A DNA stretch of 64,000 bases from Rhabditoides inermis (Eukaryota; Nematoda; Chromadorea; Rhabditida; Rhabditidae): positions 433,501-497,500 of the forward strand of contig CAWZYM010000129.1 in the NCBI GenBank assembly GCA_963966185.1. The letters are read 5' to 3'. A model generated the notes under the pieces. The model saw only the letters and a list, made by a program, of their open reading frames with translations. It was not told where the DNA came from and searched no databases. Positions 51,061 to 60,669 of this stretch are shown piece by piece. Made by a program: the position numbers and the translations under genes. The first letter of the stretch is position 1, and the number at the start of each line of letters is the position of its first letter.

Positions 51061-54000
51061 GTGAGTCACAACTAACCTTCTTACATACTAGTGCTCGCGA
51101 CGTTGGCAGAAATGTTACGGTTATCAATACACGCCGAATTTTCTAGGATTTCGTGCAAATTCCACGCTATCAATGGCCTTTAACAACGTTTTAACATCGG
51201 CATAACATTTTAGATAGATAGACTCAAACATTGAAAAAAGTGCGAGTGAATCTATCACATTCTCAAAGAGTATTAAAAACGGCACACCTCGCTTATCTGT
51301 GACCCATCCACTCTCTTTGCGTTTTACAGCTGTCATAAATACTGCGTGACTGGGGCTAAAGCATATCTCCTTTCGAAAAATCGTTGATTGCTGAATAAAA
51401 ATGAAAAGAAACTTGCGGATGTAACAAGGAACCTCATCAGACGAGATCCCGTTCGCTTCTTCTTTGTGGAGCAGCGATATCCGCTCGCAACTCGCGGTGA
51501 ACACTTGTCAGAATGGGTGAGTGACAAGTGAACAGTTGACCATCATACCGAATAGAATATATTGTGATGCGAGATGATACAGTCAGGGACCACGAATGTT
51601 AGAAAATACTCATCTTGTCCGACTTTTTGGCTTTACTCACGACTTCATCAGGGATAAGGCAATACCTAAAATAACAACAGATTGTAGGTATTGTGCGAGA
51701 AAACAAAACAAAAACACGATACAATAGAATAGAACTAAGAACGTTTCAGAGCGATCACTCTTCCCAACGGAACGTGCATCTGCCAGCACGGCGAGTCGGG
51801 CAAGTACTGCGACACGATCAAGTGAGTCCTCATCAGAGGAGCGGGGACACTCATCACCTCCTTGTTCAGCTGCAACTACGGAGTGCTGTCGAACAACCGC
51901 TGCACGTGCCCGCCCGGCCGCTTCTCGCGCACCTGCCAGCTGCGGAAGTGCGTGCCGGCTGTCGAGAACAACGTCGATGTGTCCACCAGGTGATACTCAA
52001 ATGAATCACTTGTGGTCATTCTCCCTATTTCAGGTCTTTGATCTACGTCTTGTCTCTGAGGGATTCGATGGCGCTCGACCTCAACTTTATCATCCCACAG
52101 ACTAAAGTGGGAATGTCTTTGAGTTGACGAGTTCTGATCAGTTCTTTCTCAGGCTTTCGTCAACGCCTCCATGGACTCTGTTCACGCCTACTCGAGCTTC
52201 GTCCTCACGACTTACCTCCAGAGCAGTGAGTACATCTCCACACCTGTATGGATTCGAACTTGCAGTGAAATTGATGAAAGTGACATTTTAGGCAGCAAAG
52301 TCTACATGCAGAACAACGTCTTCACAGTCCCGAGCGAGTTCACGCGCTACCTCGAGGGAGTCGTCATTTCCAGTGGAGACTTGTACCAGCCAACCCTCCA
52401 AGCCATCTCTACTTCTCTTTCTTTGTACGTAACTCTTTTTTTATATCACAGCATTTCACGTTTTTTTTACAGCGCGCCCGCGATGAAGGCCAAGTCGAAC
52501 GTGTTCGTGTTCTCGGACGCTCCGCCCGTCGCCTCCGGTGTCGCTGCCGTTCTCACCGCTATTCAACACCAGACGATCCTCTGGAACATGCGGATCATCT
52601 CAGTGTTCACTTCCGGCTACTCTGTTTCCTCGTACAGTTCGATTGGTCAGCTCGATATCCTGCGCGTGCTCACCCACGGAGAGCACATCCAGGCCGCTAA
52701 GATCGACGTCGGAAACGTGAGTGTCATGAATATGCAAGTATGTGTATACATGAGCTCCGTTCAGATCATCGCGAACCTGTTCGCACCTCTTCTCAAGTCC
52801 GAGACTCTGGCGGCCGCATACAACTTCGCCTGCGCCACTGCTGTTTCCTTCGCGATACCCACTGATCTGGAGACTCGTGGGTACATCACCGTCAAGGGAA
52901 GTGAGTGAAACATTTCGAAAATTCTGTTCACGTGTTTTTTTTTTTTGCAGAAGTGTCTATTGCCGAGGCCACCGCCCCTGTTTACGCTACCGGTGACTTC
53001 AGCCTCTTTTCTCTCACTACCGCTCCCACAACCCTCTCGTTCTCCGGAGGAACCTCTGGAAACTGCTCTTTCCGGTTTGTATTCCCTTTACATCGAGGGA
53101 CAACTTTACAACAGTGTCTTGCAGTTACTTTGTGCAGTCGGATGATTCTGCGTTCTTTTCGTTTGAGTACAACTCGGCCATTGATGCTGGAGAGGGAGTC
53201 GACATTGCCGGTACATAACACTTTTCTCATACGTAAAGTCGATTTTTTGTTACAGAGGAGCCCGAGTGGGCGTCGCTTCGTCCCATCGGCTTTGCTCCTT
53301 CCCAGAACGAGACTGTCGCGTACACGCCCATTGACACCACCACCGCTGTACCATTGAACAGTGCAATGGTTGGCAAGTACAACGAGGCGTGCAGCTTCCC
53401 GTATCGCTTCGACCAGTGGACATGCCAGCCGGGCACGTTCTCAGCCCAGGTCACCATCACTCGCCCCAACGGACAGGTCATCACCCGCGTGATTCCCCAG
53501 TACTGCGTCAAACCCAGTAAGCTACTCGCTGCTACCAGTGAGAACACATCATTTCGATTCAGTCCACCCGCTTGCGCCCACTTTCCAATGCCTACACGGT
53601 GGAACCATCGTCACTAAAAACGGTATTTTTCAAAATCATATTCGATACGACTACGTTCATTTATAGGATCGAAGTCTTGTCAGTGCACGTCTCAATTCTC
53701 CGGGTCGAACTGTGGTACTCCCGTGTGCTTGTACGGCGGTAGGCCGAACCCGTTCCCGCCTGCGATGTGCCTCTGCCCCACCGGATTCAAGGGAGACCAC
53801 TGCGACATTCGTGCGTTCACAGAAAGACAGTGTTTTGGGGAAATTGTTTGTCTTCAGTCCAATGCACGAACTCGTCGACCGTCTCGTTCGACACCACCTC
53901 CCACACTCTAGCTGTTGTCATGCAAAACTCGTTCTCACAGGTACATAACTCGTGCCTATAATATTATTGTGGAAGATAGTTCGCCGGGTAAAAGGGTAGC

Positions 54001-57000
54001 ACCCGATTCTAGAGACTTATGATTTGCGGGGTCAAATAAAAACTCTGACACGACATCACACGTCAGCGGTGGCGAACCTGGCGAGTTGCATTCGCAATAT
54101 TTCGCTATTTGGTCGCATTTCTGTCGTCTGCTCGCGTTTTTTCTCCGTCATGCTCGCGTTTTTTCTCCGTGATTTGTTTTTATTATGAATGAATTAAGCG
54201 CACTGCGCACGCAGTTCAAACACCAAAAACGATTTAAAAACGCTGCAAACAAATCAAATAACTTGCGCCATAAATATTCTAGTTTTCTGCGCGTCTCTCT
54301 GAGGCTCAACTGATGAGTTTTGATTACTGATCCCAGCGGTGAAGATGTATATAATGTGTTATTAGGCTTGCCATCCAGGAGTTCACCTTTCTTAATGGTA
54401 TCTGATAGAACACATGAATTTGAGAATATCCTTTATCTGCAACCATAAAGCTGAGTCCCATCCAAAGCTTCTGCTCTCTCTCGCGTGCGCGAGAGGCGGC
54501 TTGACCACGCTCTCGCTGCTCTTACACACTGGGTCCCTAGACAATGCCTCTACAACCGAGAGTCACACATGACAGTGTGATCACATGAACACTTTGTTGT
54601 AGGCGACACTCAACACGGACCTCTCTGCCGGAATATTCGCTCTCTCCGCGTACTACAAGAACTACGTGCTAACCACCTTCAACGTAATAGATGGACAGAA
54701 CACAATTCTGACCTCTAACTACTCTAGCATCTCCACATGGAAGCAGGCGCTCGCTTCTGCAAACGTCACCTACCGGCGAGCTTTAGACTATTTATATTTA
54801 TACGGTTCGAACATGAATCATAGCTACGTTTCAGTTACACTGCCGCTACCAGTCAGCCTGCCTCGCTTGCTTTGCTGACGACTATTCAGGCTGTGAAAAC
54901 CCGCAACGCTGATGTGTTCCTTGTCGTTGATGCGCCCATGAGCGTGTCTGACAACAACGAGGTCAACATGGCAAAGTGAGTGTTATGTATCAAGAATATT
55001 TATCACAATTGTCTCTGTCAGGGCCGCTGCTATCACCAACGGCGCCCAGATCAACATCATCATTGCGCCGCCCTACAAGCAGCTCAGCATGTGCATGGCG
55101 TGAGTTCCGGAACTCCACTGACCAATGAGCAAATGGATTCAGGGACATCGAGGCTCTCAAGTACGCTGATGTCGCGCGCGCCACCGGTGGAACCATCTAT
55201 AACATGTGTCACTCGCAAGCCGTCAACGCGTCCACGAGCCTCTATGCGGTTAGTACACATGAGTGAGTAGTTAGACGATACATTTCAGTACACGTACAAC
55301 GTTGGTGCGGCGATGCAGGGCATGCAGACAATCTCGCAGAACGAGCCCGCCGACTGCTCCGCGGTCAACTCGCTCAGGTATTCTGGGTATCATTTGATTT
55401 TGACGATTTCTTTTTTTCAGATACTACGTTTCGGACCCGAAGCTGAAGTACATCGCTGTTGTCAACTCAAACACTGCCGGAACCTTCACCCTCACCGCTC
55501 AGCCTGCTGGAGGAACAGTGGCTGAACTGAAGCCTAGTTTCACTGTTCCGCTTCTCGCCATCTATACTCTTCCCTCGACCGCTGGAGACGTCAACGTGAA
55601 CGTATCGTCTGCCGCGGGACTACCCGCTGCTCCTTGCACCGTCAAAATCATGGAGAGGTAAGACTATGAGCGCACGGTGAAGATGTCGAACATTGGTTTC
55701 AGCTCGGCACTGACCGCTTTCGTGAACTCTGCTATGGACCCTACAATGGACAGCATGAACACGTTCCCGAACATTGACCAGCCAGTGTACCCCGTCGTGC
55801 ACATCAGCCCCGCTCTTCAGTCCACTCCCACCATCGTTGTGTCTATTGTCGACGCCAAGGGAGCCACCCAGTATATTGGAAAATCCGCACCACGCCAGTT
55901 CCCGTGTCGCTACGAGCACCTCATCACCAAGAAGTTTGCGTGCGCCGAGCCCAACAAGGATTTCATCACTTCCATCATGATCAAAGTACGTTTGCACTCG
56001 TCTATCAAACAAAGCAATATGTTTAGACACCCGAGATCTCTATCCAGCGTTCGATGCGCGCGTTTTGTTATGTTGCTCAGCACTCGTGTTTCAACGGTGG
56101 ATTCTTCTATAACGGCTACTGCACCTGTCCTACTGGATATGGAGGCAAACACTGTGAGGAGCTCAAATGCCAGAACGGAGGCACGTTCCAGTCAGGAATA
56201 TGCACCTGTATGCCTGGATACAATGGACGGTTCTGCGAGAATGGTGAGGCACATGCCTAGAACTATCTTTCAATTTTTGCAGTGCAATGTACCGCTTGGG
56301 ACTTTGCCGCAGCGTACGATCCGCGCAATCACGCGTTCAAGACTGTCACTTTTGCCGTGCAGACGAATAAGCAAGGACTGGTCACTAACATAATGCTGAA
56401 GTGAGCTGAATCAGACTGCACCAACATCATTGCATATTTCAGCACCATTATGGCCAATGTAACCGCTATAACTGACAACGCTCTTCATCCCACCGAGTAC
56501 GCTCTGGTTACTTTTGACGAAAACAACGTCCGCCTGGTTCTATCGGAAAGCGACCCTGCTCGCTTCCTCGCTGGACTGGCTATGATAAACCAGCTGTCGT
56601 CTACCAGTCCCCCCAAAGCCCACGTCGGACAGGCTATTATCGATGCTGCCACGGTCAGTGCAATTTTATCTAGACTTCCACAAGGCCTACAATTTTAGGT
56701 AACGGTTCGCCCACCCGCAATTCTGATCGTCTTCACCGCGTCTGTGCCCATCATCGATGTTCATATGATGGCGGCGCTCAAGCCCCAAACTGGAACTCAG
56801 GTGCCACTTTTGTGTTTTTAAATCATGCCCATATCGAGTTTAGGTCAACATTATCTATGTTCCCACCGGCACCAACAACCCAGTGGTGCCCTCGTCCGGA
56901 ACGTACCTCTTCGATGTGGCGCCCTACCTCTCCAACGGTCGCATCCTGCCCATCCAGCCCTACAGCGTGTCCTCTGTACGTTCCAGCTGGCATTCCAGTA

Positions 57001-60000
57001 TGATGACTCTGTTTCAGTTCGACGGTGCGCTGGAGTCGATGATCCACGAGAACGGACTGGTCGCTGACAGTAAGGCTTCCGACTGCTCGCAGGGACTCAA
57101 GCTCGCCTTCGACGTCGAGAGCCGCGCGCAGACTGTGAGTTAGAACCGAGAACCGAGTGCTGGAAGTACTCAAACATTTAGCTTGTCATCGACGCTCTCG
57201 GCTCCAACGCCGGAGACTCGACCGCAATTCAAGTCATGCTCGAGAACTCGAATATCACCATCGTGCCCTCCAACACTCTGTTCACCGACACTAACGTCGC
57301 TATCTACAGTTTTGGTTAGTCACACACACTTTTTTCAATATCCTATTGTTCAGACCATTCGGCAATGAACATCACCGGTCGCTGGATCGTTTACCTGACA
57401 ACGCCTGGCACGTGCCACCTACAGGCCCGCGTGCGCTCGCCCCTCCATGTCACTCTCGGATTCACAACCGACCAGAAAAGCGACTTTGTCTCTCCCATTC
57501 CGCTCACCGCATCCGGTAAGGTTGTCTATGATTTCTCGAATGACGAACGTGTTCAGCCAAAAACACGAGCCAGACGTCCTACATCACCGCCCAGATTGCC
57601 GATAGGCTCGCCACCAACCAGAACACCCAGCTCTCCGGTGTGAGTTACATCGATCAGTTATACGCAAGGCCTCACATACCTGACACAAACAACAGAGCAG
57701 CTTTGCCCTGTGTACACGATGTACTATGTAGCTACTTCGAACGTGGACAATGTATTTTTCTGTTGGCGAGCTTTACTCTTAAAAGGTAGACAAATCGCTG
57801 ACAAATCACATCGCGCTACAACAAGAAAAATGTGGCTCTCTTAACACATACGTCAAACCTTTTTTCAGCTTGATGTGTTCTCAATTGAACCCGACAATGG
57901 CAGGCTGGTGCACAGGCTCACGCAGCGTTTCCTGCCCAGGGACCCAATGGGATGCGCCAACCAGTTTGTCACCGAAGCTCTTCAGGTATGAAATGGCATC
58001 GCTAACCTAGAAACCTCAAAGTTTTAATCGGTGGATCTAGAGATATCGGCTAGAATTAAGCTAGAAAAAGTGAAGCAAGATATGTAGTAAAGACATCGTA
58101 TTCTTGGATTCTCATTGCTGATTTTCTAGAACCACATCTAGTTTTCTACTGCTGTCCTCGATTGTCGTTGTTCACGTCACAAGCAATTTCATGTGTGACG
58201 CATCCGTGTGATGTAATAAATTTATTTGGTAAAATTTAGTTCCCCACCGACTCGTTTGTGAAGATCGACATCCACGGCACTGACGAGAACAACGTGTACT
58301 TCACGAGGACATTCGTCTATGGACAGAGCCTTACTGGTGAGTATGGCGAGCATTTGTCGTGAATGTTATATACACGACCCATTCCAGTGTGCGTCAACGG
58401 CAAGAACGCCGACTCTGGCGCGTGCGTGTGCGACGCGGGATGGTCGGGAAGCCTCTGCGACACTCCCATCTGCCAGGTTGGTGAACAGACACATGCCTAG
58501 CACTGAAACGCGTGTCTTCACAGAACGGCGGAACCGCGAACCAGGGAGTGTGCACGTGTGCGAACGGATACGCCGGAACCTTCTGCGAGACGAGTGAGTT
58601 GATGGCGTGATGGGAGCCTCGTTCAGCAATCGCTTGCAGGGCTGCCGTTCACCGTGTCGACTGCGGCTCCCGTCACCACCACTGCTGGTCTGTGAGATTG
58701 AAATTCGTTCATAAGTGTGATGTCATATGTCGCTAGTTCAATGAATAAAGATATTACAATGCAATCAAACACACAGAAAAATCCTTGAAAAAACTGTGAA
58801 TACTATAGTTTATTTCAACAACATATATTTTTCACGACTAGATTAGACATTGCTTTACACGGAATATCACATGACAGGAAAACTATTTGATAATACAGTC
58901 GGGAATCGAATAAGGTGGGCGTGAACCAACTGAAATGAACGTAATCAAATGGTTCATCTCTGATTTCAATGATAACGCGATAATATTGCGTAATTATGAA
59001 AATATGAAGATACACCAACTGATTACGATCATTACAGATGTTTTACAGCAATCTTATCTAATTTCCTTTTTTCAAGTTCTAATCATTTTAGGACCTGTCA
59101 CCACACCAATCAGCACCACTACTCAGTCTACGACTACTCAGGCCATTACTACTCAACAGACCACTACCACTCAACCCAACACTGTCCAGCCCACTACCAC
59201 TCAACCTAACACCGCTCAGCCCACCACTGCCCAGCCGACTACAACCACCCAGACTCAGCCCACCACTACCCAGCCCACTGGCTCGCCGACAACCGCGCAG
59301 TCAACCAGCACCCAGCTGTCTACTGCTCAGCCCACCGCGACCGTGCACGCCACAACAACCACTGTGCCGAACACTGGCACAACGACGGTGGCCTCGACCA
59401 CGACTACCCAGGGATCGACCACCACTCAGGCCGCCACATCGCCCATTGTCGTGCCCACTGCCCCGTCGAGTGAGTCGAGATGGCGAAGAATGTTCAATGC
59501 TTTGCTTACAGGCTGCGACCCGTACAGCACCACCTACTACGCGGCGTTCCTGGTGGACACCAGCAAGCAGAACCTCTTCGACTCGGTGCGGATGAGCATC
59601 TTGCTGGCAACATGGACTGATTGCAGGACTACAAGATACTCACGTCTTGGTCGACGGCAGTGGGACTTGGGCAGGGCGCACAGAAGACGGAGATTGCGAT
59701 CGCCGGAGTGAACAAGGTGGGTGACGAAAACAGCTGAAGCCATTGTCGAAATTGTGGTGGCGGCCTCGACTTTGTTTCATATGTGGTTCGTTGATAAATT
59801 CTCTCGGCAGGGCTATCTCGCCAATCCGACTCTGGTGCAGTACTCCAGCAATCTGTCGGATGCGTTCAACTACCTCGATGACAACACCGAATTCACCGAC
59901 TTCAACCAGTTCAAGCTTGCTAGGTGAGTGGTTGGGATAAGAGAGTCGACGCGTCTTTGTATAGAAAATGGTGTTTTGCCCTTCTCTACGTGAAGTAGCC

Positions 60001-60616
60001 AAACACGAATCTTCAATTCGGCTTGGATAGTCGGAACATCACATGTTGGAACAACAGTAGGAACGAGTTATAACAGACAGTTGGAAAACAACACAAGTTC
60101 ACGAGTTGGAACAACACAACACACGAGTTTGGTTTTTCAGTGGCATCAAGTCGTTCCTGGCGTCCTCGTTCGCCACTACGCAGACGCCGTCGCCCTTCAT
60201 TGCCATCATCGCCACCATGCCGTATGTAGCATCACCATGGGAAACCTCTCAAAACGTCATTTCCAGTCCGTCCGACCTTGCCGACCTGGCTGATCAGCTG
60301 ACGGCTGCTCAGCAGAAGGGATACGTTCCCATCGTCGTCGCTTTGAACGGAGTGAGAAGCATCTCTTTTTATTGTTTTCTCTATCTTTCACTTTTAGGCC
60401 GAATCGTCGTTCACTGATCTTCTTCCAGCTGAGAACATCCACGCCGTACGATTCGAAATTACTTTGAATAATCTATGCCCCTTTTCAGATAAGCAATCCT
60501 GACGATGCTGCCGCCTTCCTTTCTAACAGAATGTGTGCTTAGTGAGTTGTTTCATTAATGGTTTTTTGTCGATCATGAAGTCTTTTTTTTTCAGCAAGCC
60601 TACCCTGCCGAAATAA
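50189..60616 (+). CDS. Secreted modular protein: EGF repeats, four VWA-like domains, mucin linker
   Basis: Hand-built model of 48 exons whose phases agree throughout (5,655 nt, 1,884 residues); exon coordinates are given with each module below. It starts MRLLLALLATVATAAS, a clear signal peptide, after a poor upstream context and no earlier in-frame ATG. Layout: N-terminal region (1-120), then three repeats of EGF pair, VWA-like domain and beta-rich domain, a fourth EGF pair (1502-1554), a Thr/Gln/Pro-rich linker (1555-1696) and a last VWA-like domain (1697-1884). There is no transmembrane segment, so it is probably secreted or cuticle/mucus associated. The style resembles nematode EGF/VWA proteins of the IRG-7/GFI-1 kind, some linked to pathogen response; orthology is not established. 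Transcript end: AATAAA at 60660. One intron seems GC-AG (54776-54834). Confidence 0.85.
51061..51751. other. Large intron 6 with antisense open frame
   Basis: A 691-bp intron, far longer than its 45-150-bp neighbours. It contains a minus-strand frame open from 51504 to 51124 (126 codons, no ATG start, preceded by a stop) with a natural residue mix, including KTLLKAIDSVEFARNPRKFG near its end. I do not recognise it. It could be a relic of a mobile-element or captured gene. The acceptor is GTTTCAGAG (exon 7 from 51752), chosen because GTTTCAG would break the frame. Confidence 0.4.
51752..51989 (+). other. EGF/VWA protein: EGF pair 1
   Basis: Exons 7-8: 51752-51821 and 51870-51989 (residues 121-184). 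Cysteine pattern TCICQHGESGKYCDT followed by NCNYGVLSNNRCTCPPG and RTCQLRKC fits two closely spaced, short EGF-like units. Confidence 0.8.
52034..52900 (+). other. EGF/VWA protein: VWA-like domain 1
   Basis: Exons 9-13: 52034-52106, 52153-52225, 52292-52424, 52473-52716 and 52765-52900 (residues 184-403). The first strand is SLIYVLSLRDSMALDL and the central strand SNVFVFSDAPPVASG; the latter motif returns in all four such domains. The metal-site DxSxS is not intact here (RDSMA), so metal-dependent adhesion is doubtful. Confidence 0.7.
52951..53516 (+). other. EGF/VWA protein: beta-rich domain 1
   Basis: Exons 14-16: 52951-53074, 53125-53210 and 53256-53516 (residues 404-560). Alternating Thr/Ser/Val-rich strands with cysteines in GNCSFR, EACSFPYRF, WTCQPG and QYCVKP suggest a disulphide-bonded beta sandwich. 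The family is not identified. Confidence 0.65.
53667..53810 (+). other. EGF/VWA protein: EGF pair 2
   Basis: Exon 17 (residues 561-608): SCQCTSQFSGSNCGTPVCLY followed by MCLCPTGFKGDHCD. The second half is a textbook EGF C-terminal loop (CxCxxGxxGxxC). Confidence 0.85.
53858..55377 (+). other. EGF/VWA protein: VWA-like domain 2
   Basis: Exons 18-23: 53858-53940, 54603-54775, 54835-54975, 55022-55099, 55143-55248 and 55289-55377 (residues 609-832). The first strand is LAVVMQNSFSQ and the core strand ADVFLVVDAPMSVS, followed by NIIIAPPYKQL. The metal site is lost (QNSFS). Exon 19 ends TACCG|GCGAGC, so intron 54776-54834 uses a GC donor; no nearby GT donor keeps the frame. Confidence 0.7.
53941..54602. 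other. Large intron 18 with candidate transposon end
   Basis: A 662-bp intron. CAGCGGTGGCGAACC at 54064-54078 resembles hAT-type termini, but the matching inverted end was not found. A 20-nt exact repeat (TGCTCGCGTTTTTTCTCCGT) occurs twice, at 54129-54148 and 54151-54170. No open frame of note. Confidence 0.35.
55421..55985 (+). other. EGF/VWA protein: beta-rich domain 2
   Basis: Exons 24-25: 55421-55657 and 55703-55985 (residues 832-1005). It has YIAVVNSNTAGTFTLTAQP-type strands and cysteines at APCTVK, FPCRYEH and FACAEP, which matches the layout of domain 1. Confidence 0.65.
56027..56243 (+). other. EGF/VWA protein: EGF pair 3
   Basis: Exon 26 (residues 1006-1077). Two standard EGF units in one exon: SCFNGGFFYNGYCTCPTGYG then KCQNGGTFQSGICTCMPGYN, each with the CxCxxGxxGxxC end. 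Confidence 0.9.
56283..57134 (+). other. EGF/VWA protein: VWA-like domain 3
   Basis: Exons 27-31: 56283-56400, 56443-56653, 56699-56800, 56844-56975 and 57018-57134 (residues 1078-1304). The first strand is TVTFAVQTNKQG and the core strand PAILIVFTASVPIIDV, then VNIIYVPTGTNN. The metal site is lost (QTNKQ). Confidence 0.65.
57182..58336 (+). other. EGF/VWA protein: beta-rich domain 3
   Basis: Exons 32-36: 57182-57314, 57354-57515, 57557-57639, 57869-57985 and 58240-58336 (residues 1305-1501). The middle reads RWIVYLTTPGTCHLQARVRS, with a later cysteine in DPMGCANQF. Two introns here (57640-57868, 57986-58239) are longer than usual, without recognisable content. Confidence 0.65.
58388..58593 (+). 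other. EGF/VWA protein: EGF pair 4
   Basis: Exons 37-38: 58388-58476 and 58524-58593 (residues 1502-1554). VCVNGKNADSGACVCDAGWS then ICQNGGTANQGVCTCANGYA, both closing with the GxxC of EGF domains. Confidence 0.9.
58640..59469 (+). other. EGF/VWA protein: Thr/Gln/Pro-rich mucin-like linker
   Basis: Exons 39-40: 58640-58687 and 59092-59469 (residues 1555-1696). The 378-nt exon 40 encodes degenerate TTTQPNT-type repeats, about half threonine, expected to be heavily O-glycosylated. The donor of exon 39 (GCTG|GTCTGT) is weak; reading through gives GGT CTG TGA, a stop at 58691-58693. Confidence 0.8.
58744..58749 (+). terminator. Intronic AATAAA polyadenylation signal
   Basis: AATAAA lies 51 bp after an in-frame TGA that is reached if the weak exon-39 donor is not used. 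It could end a short isoform lacking the mucin linker and the last VWA-like domain. Confidence 0.45.
59512..60616 (+). other. EGF/VWA protein: VWA-like domain 4 and C-terminus
   Basis: Exons 41-48: 59512-59585, 59627-59716, 59811-59923, 60141-60221, 60267-60351, 60398-60445, 60489-60541 and 60595-60616 (residues 1697-1884). The first strand is YAAFLVDTSKQNLFDS, keeping D-x-S of the metal site; the core strand is PFIAIIATMPPSDLADL, then YVPIVVALNG. The protein ends NRMCAYKPTLPK. This is the best-preserved VWA-like copy. Confidence 0.75.
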
Positions 60617-60659
60617 ACCTAAAAATCTCAAGAAGAACATGACTTTTATGTTTTGTACC

Positions 60660-60665
60660 AATAAA
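60660..60665 (+). terminator. AATAAA polyadenylation signal of the EGF/VWA gene
   Basis: AATAAA 44 bp after the TAA stop, a typical nematode 3'UTR distance. Confidence 0.7.
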
Positions 60666-60669
60666 CGTT

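Noticed and set aside
54800..54815. GGTTCGAAC, tRNA B-box-like
   Set aside because: No A box or cloverleaf around it; it lies in a short intron.
55620..56030. Minus-strand 136-residue frame over the EGF/VWA gene
   Set aside because: It is antisense of well-supported exons 24-25.
58935..59711. Single 258-residue Thr-rich plus-strand gene
   Set aside because: Only 59092-59469 is exon; both ends run through an intron and out of frame past the GTGAGT donor at 59470.
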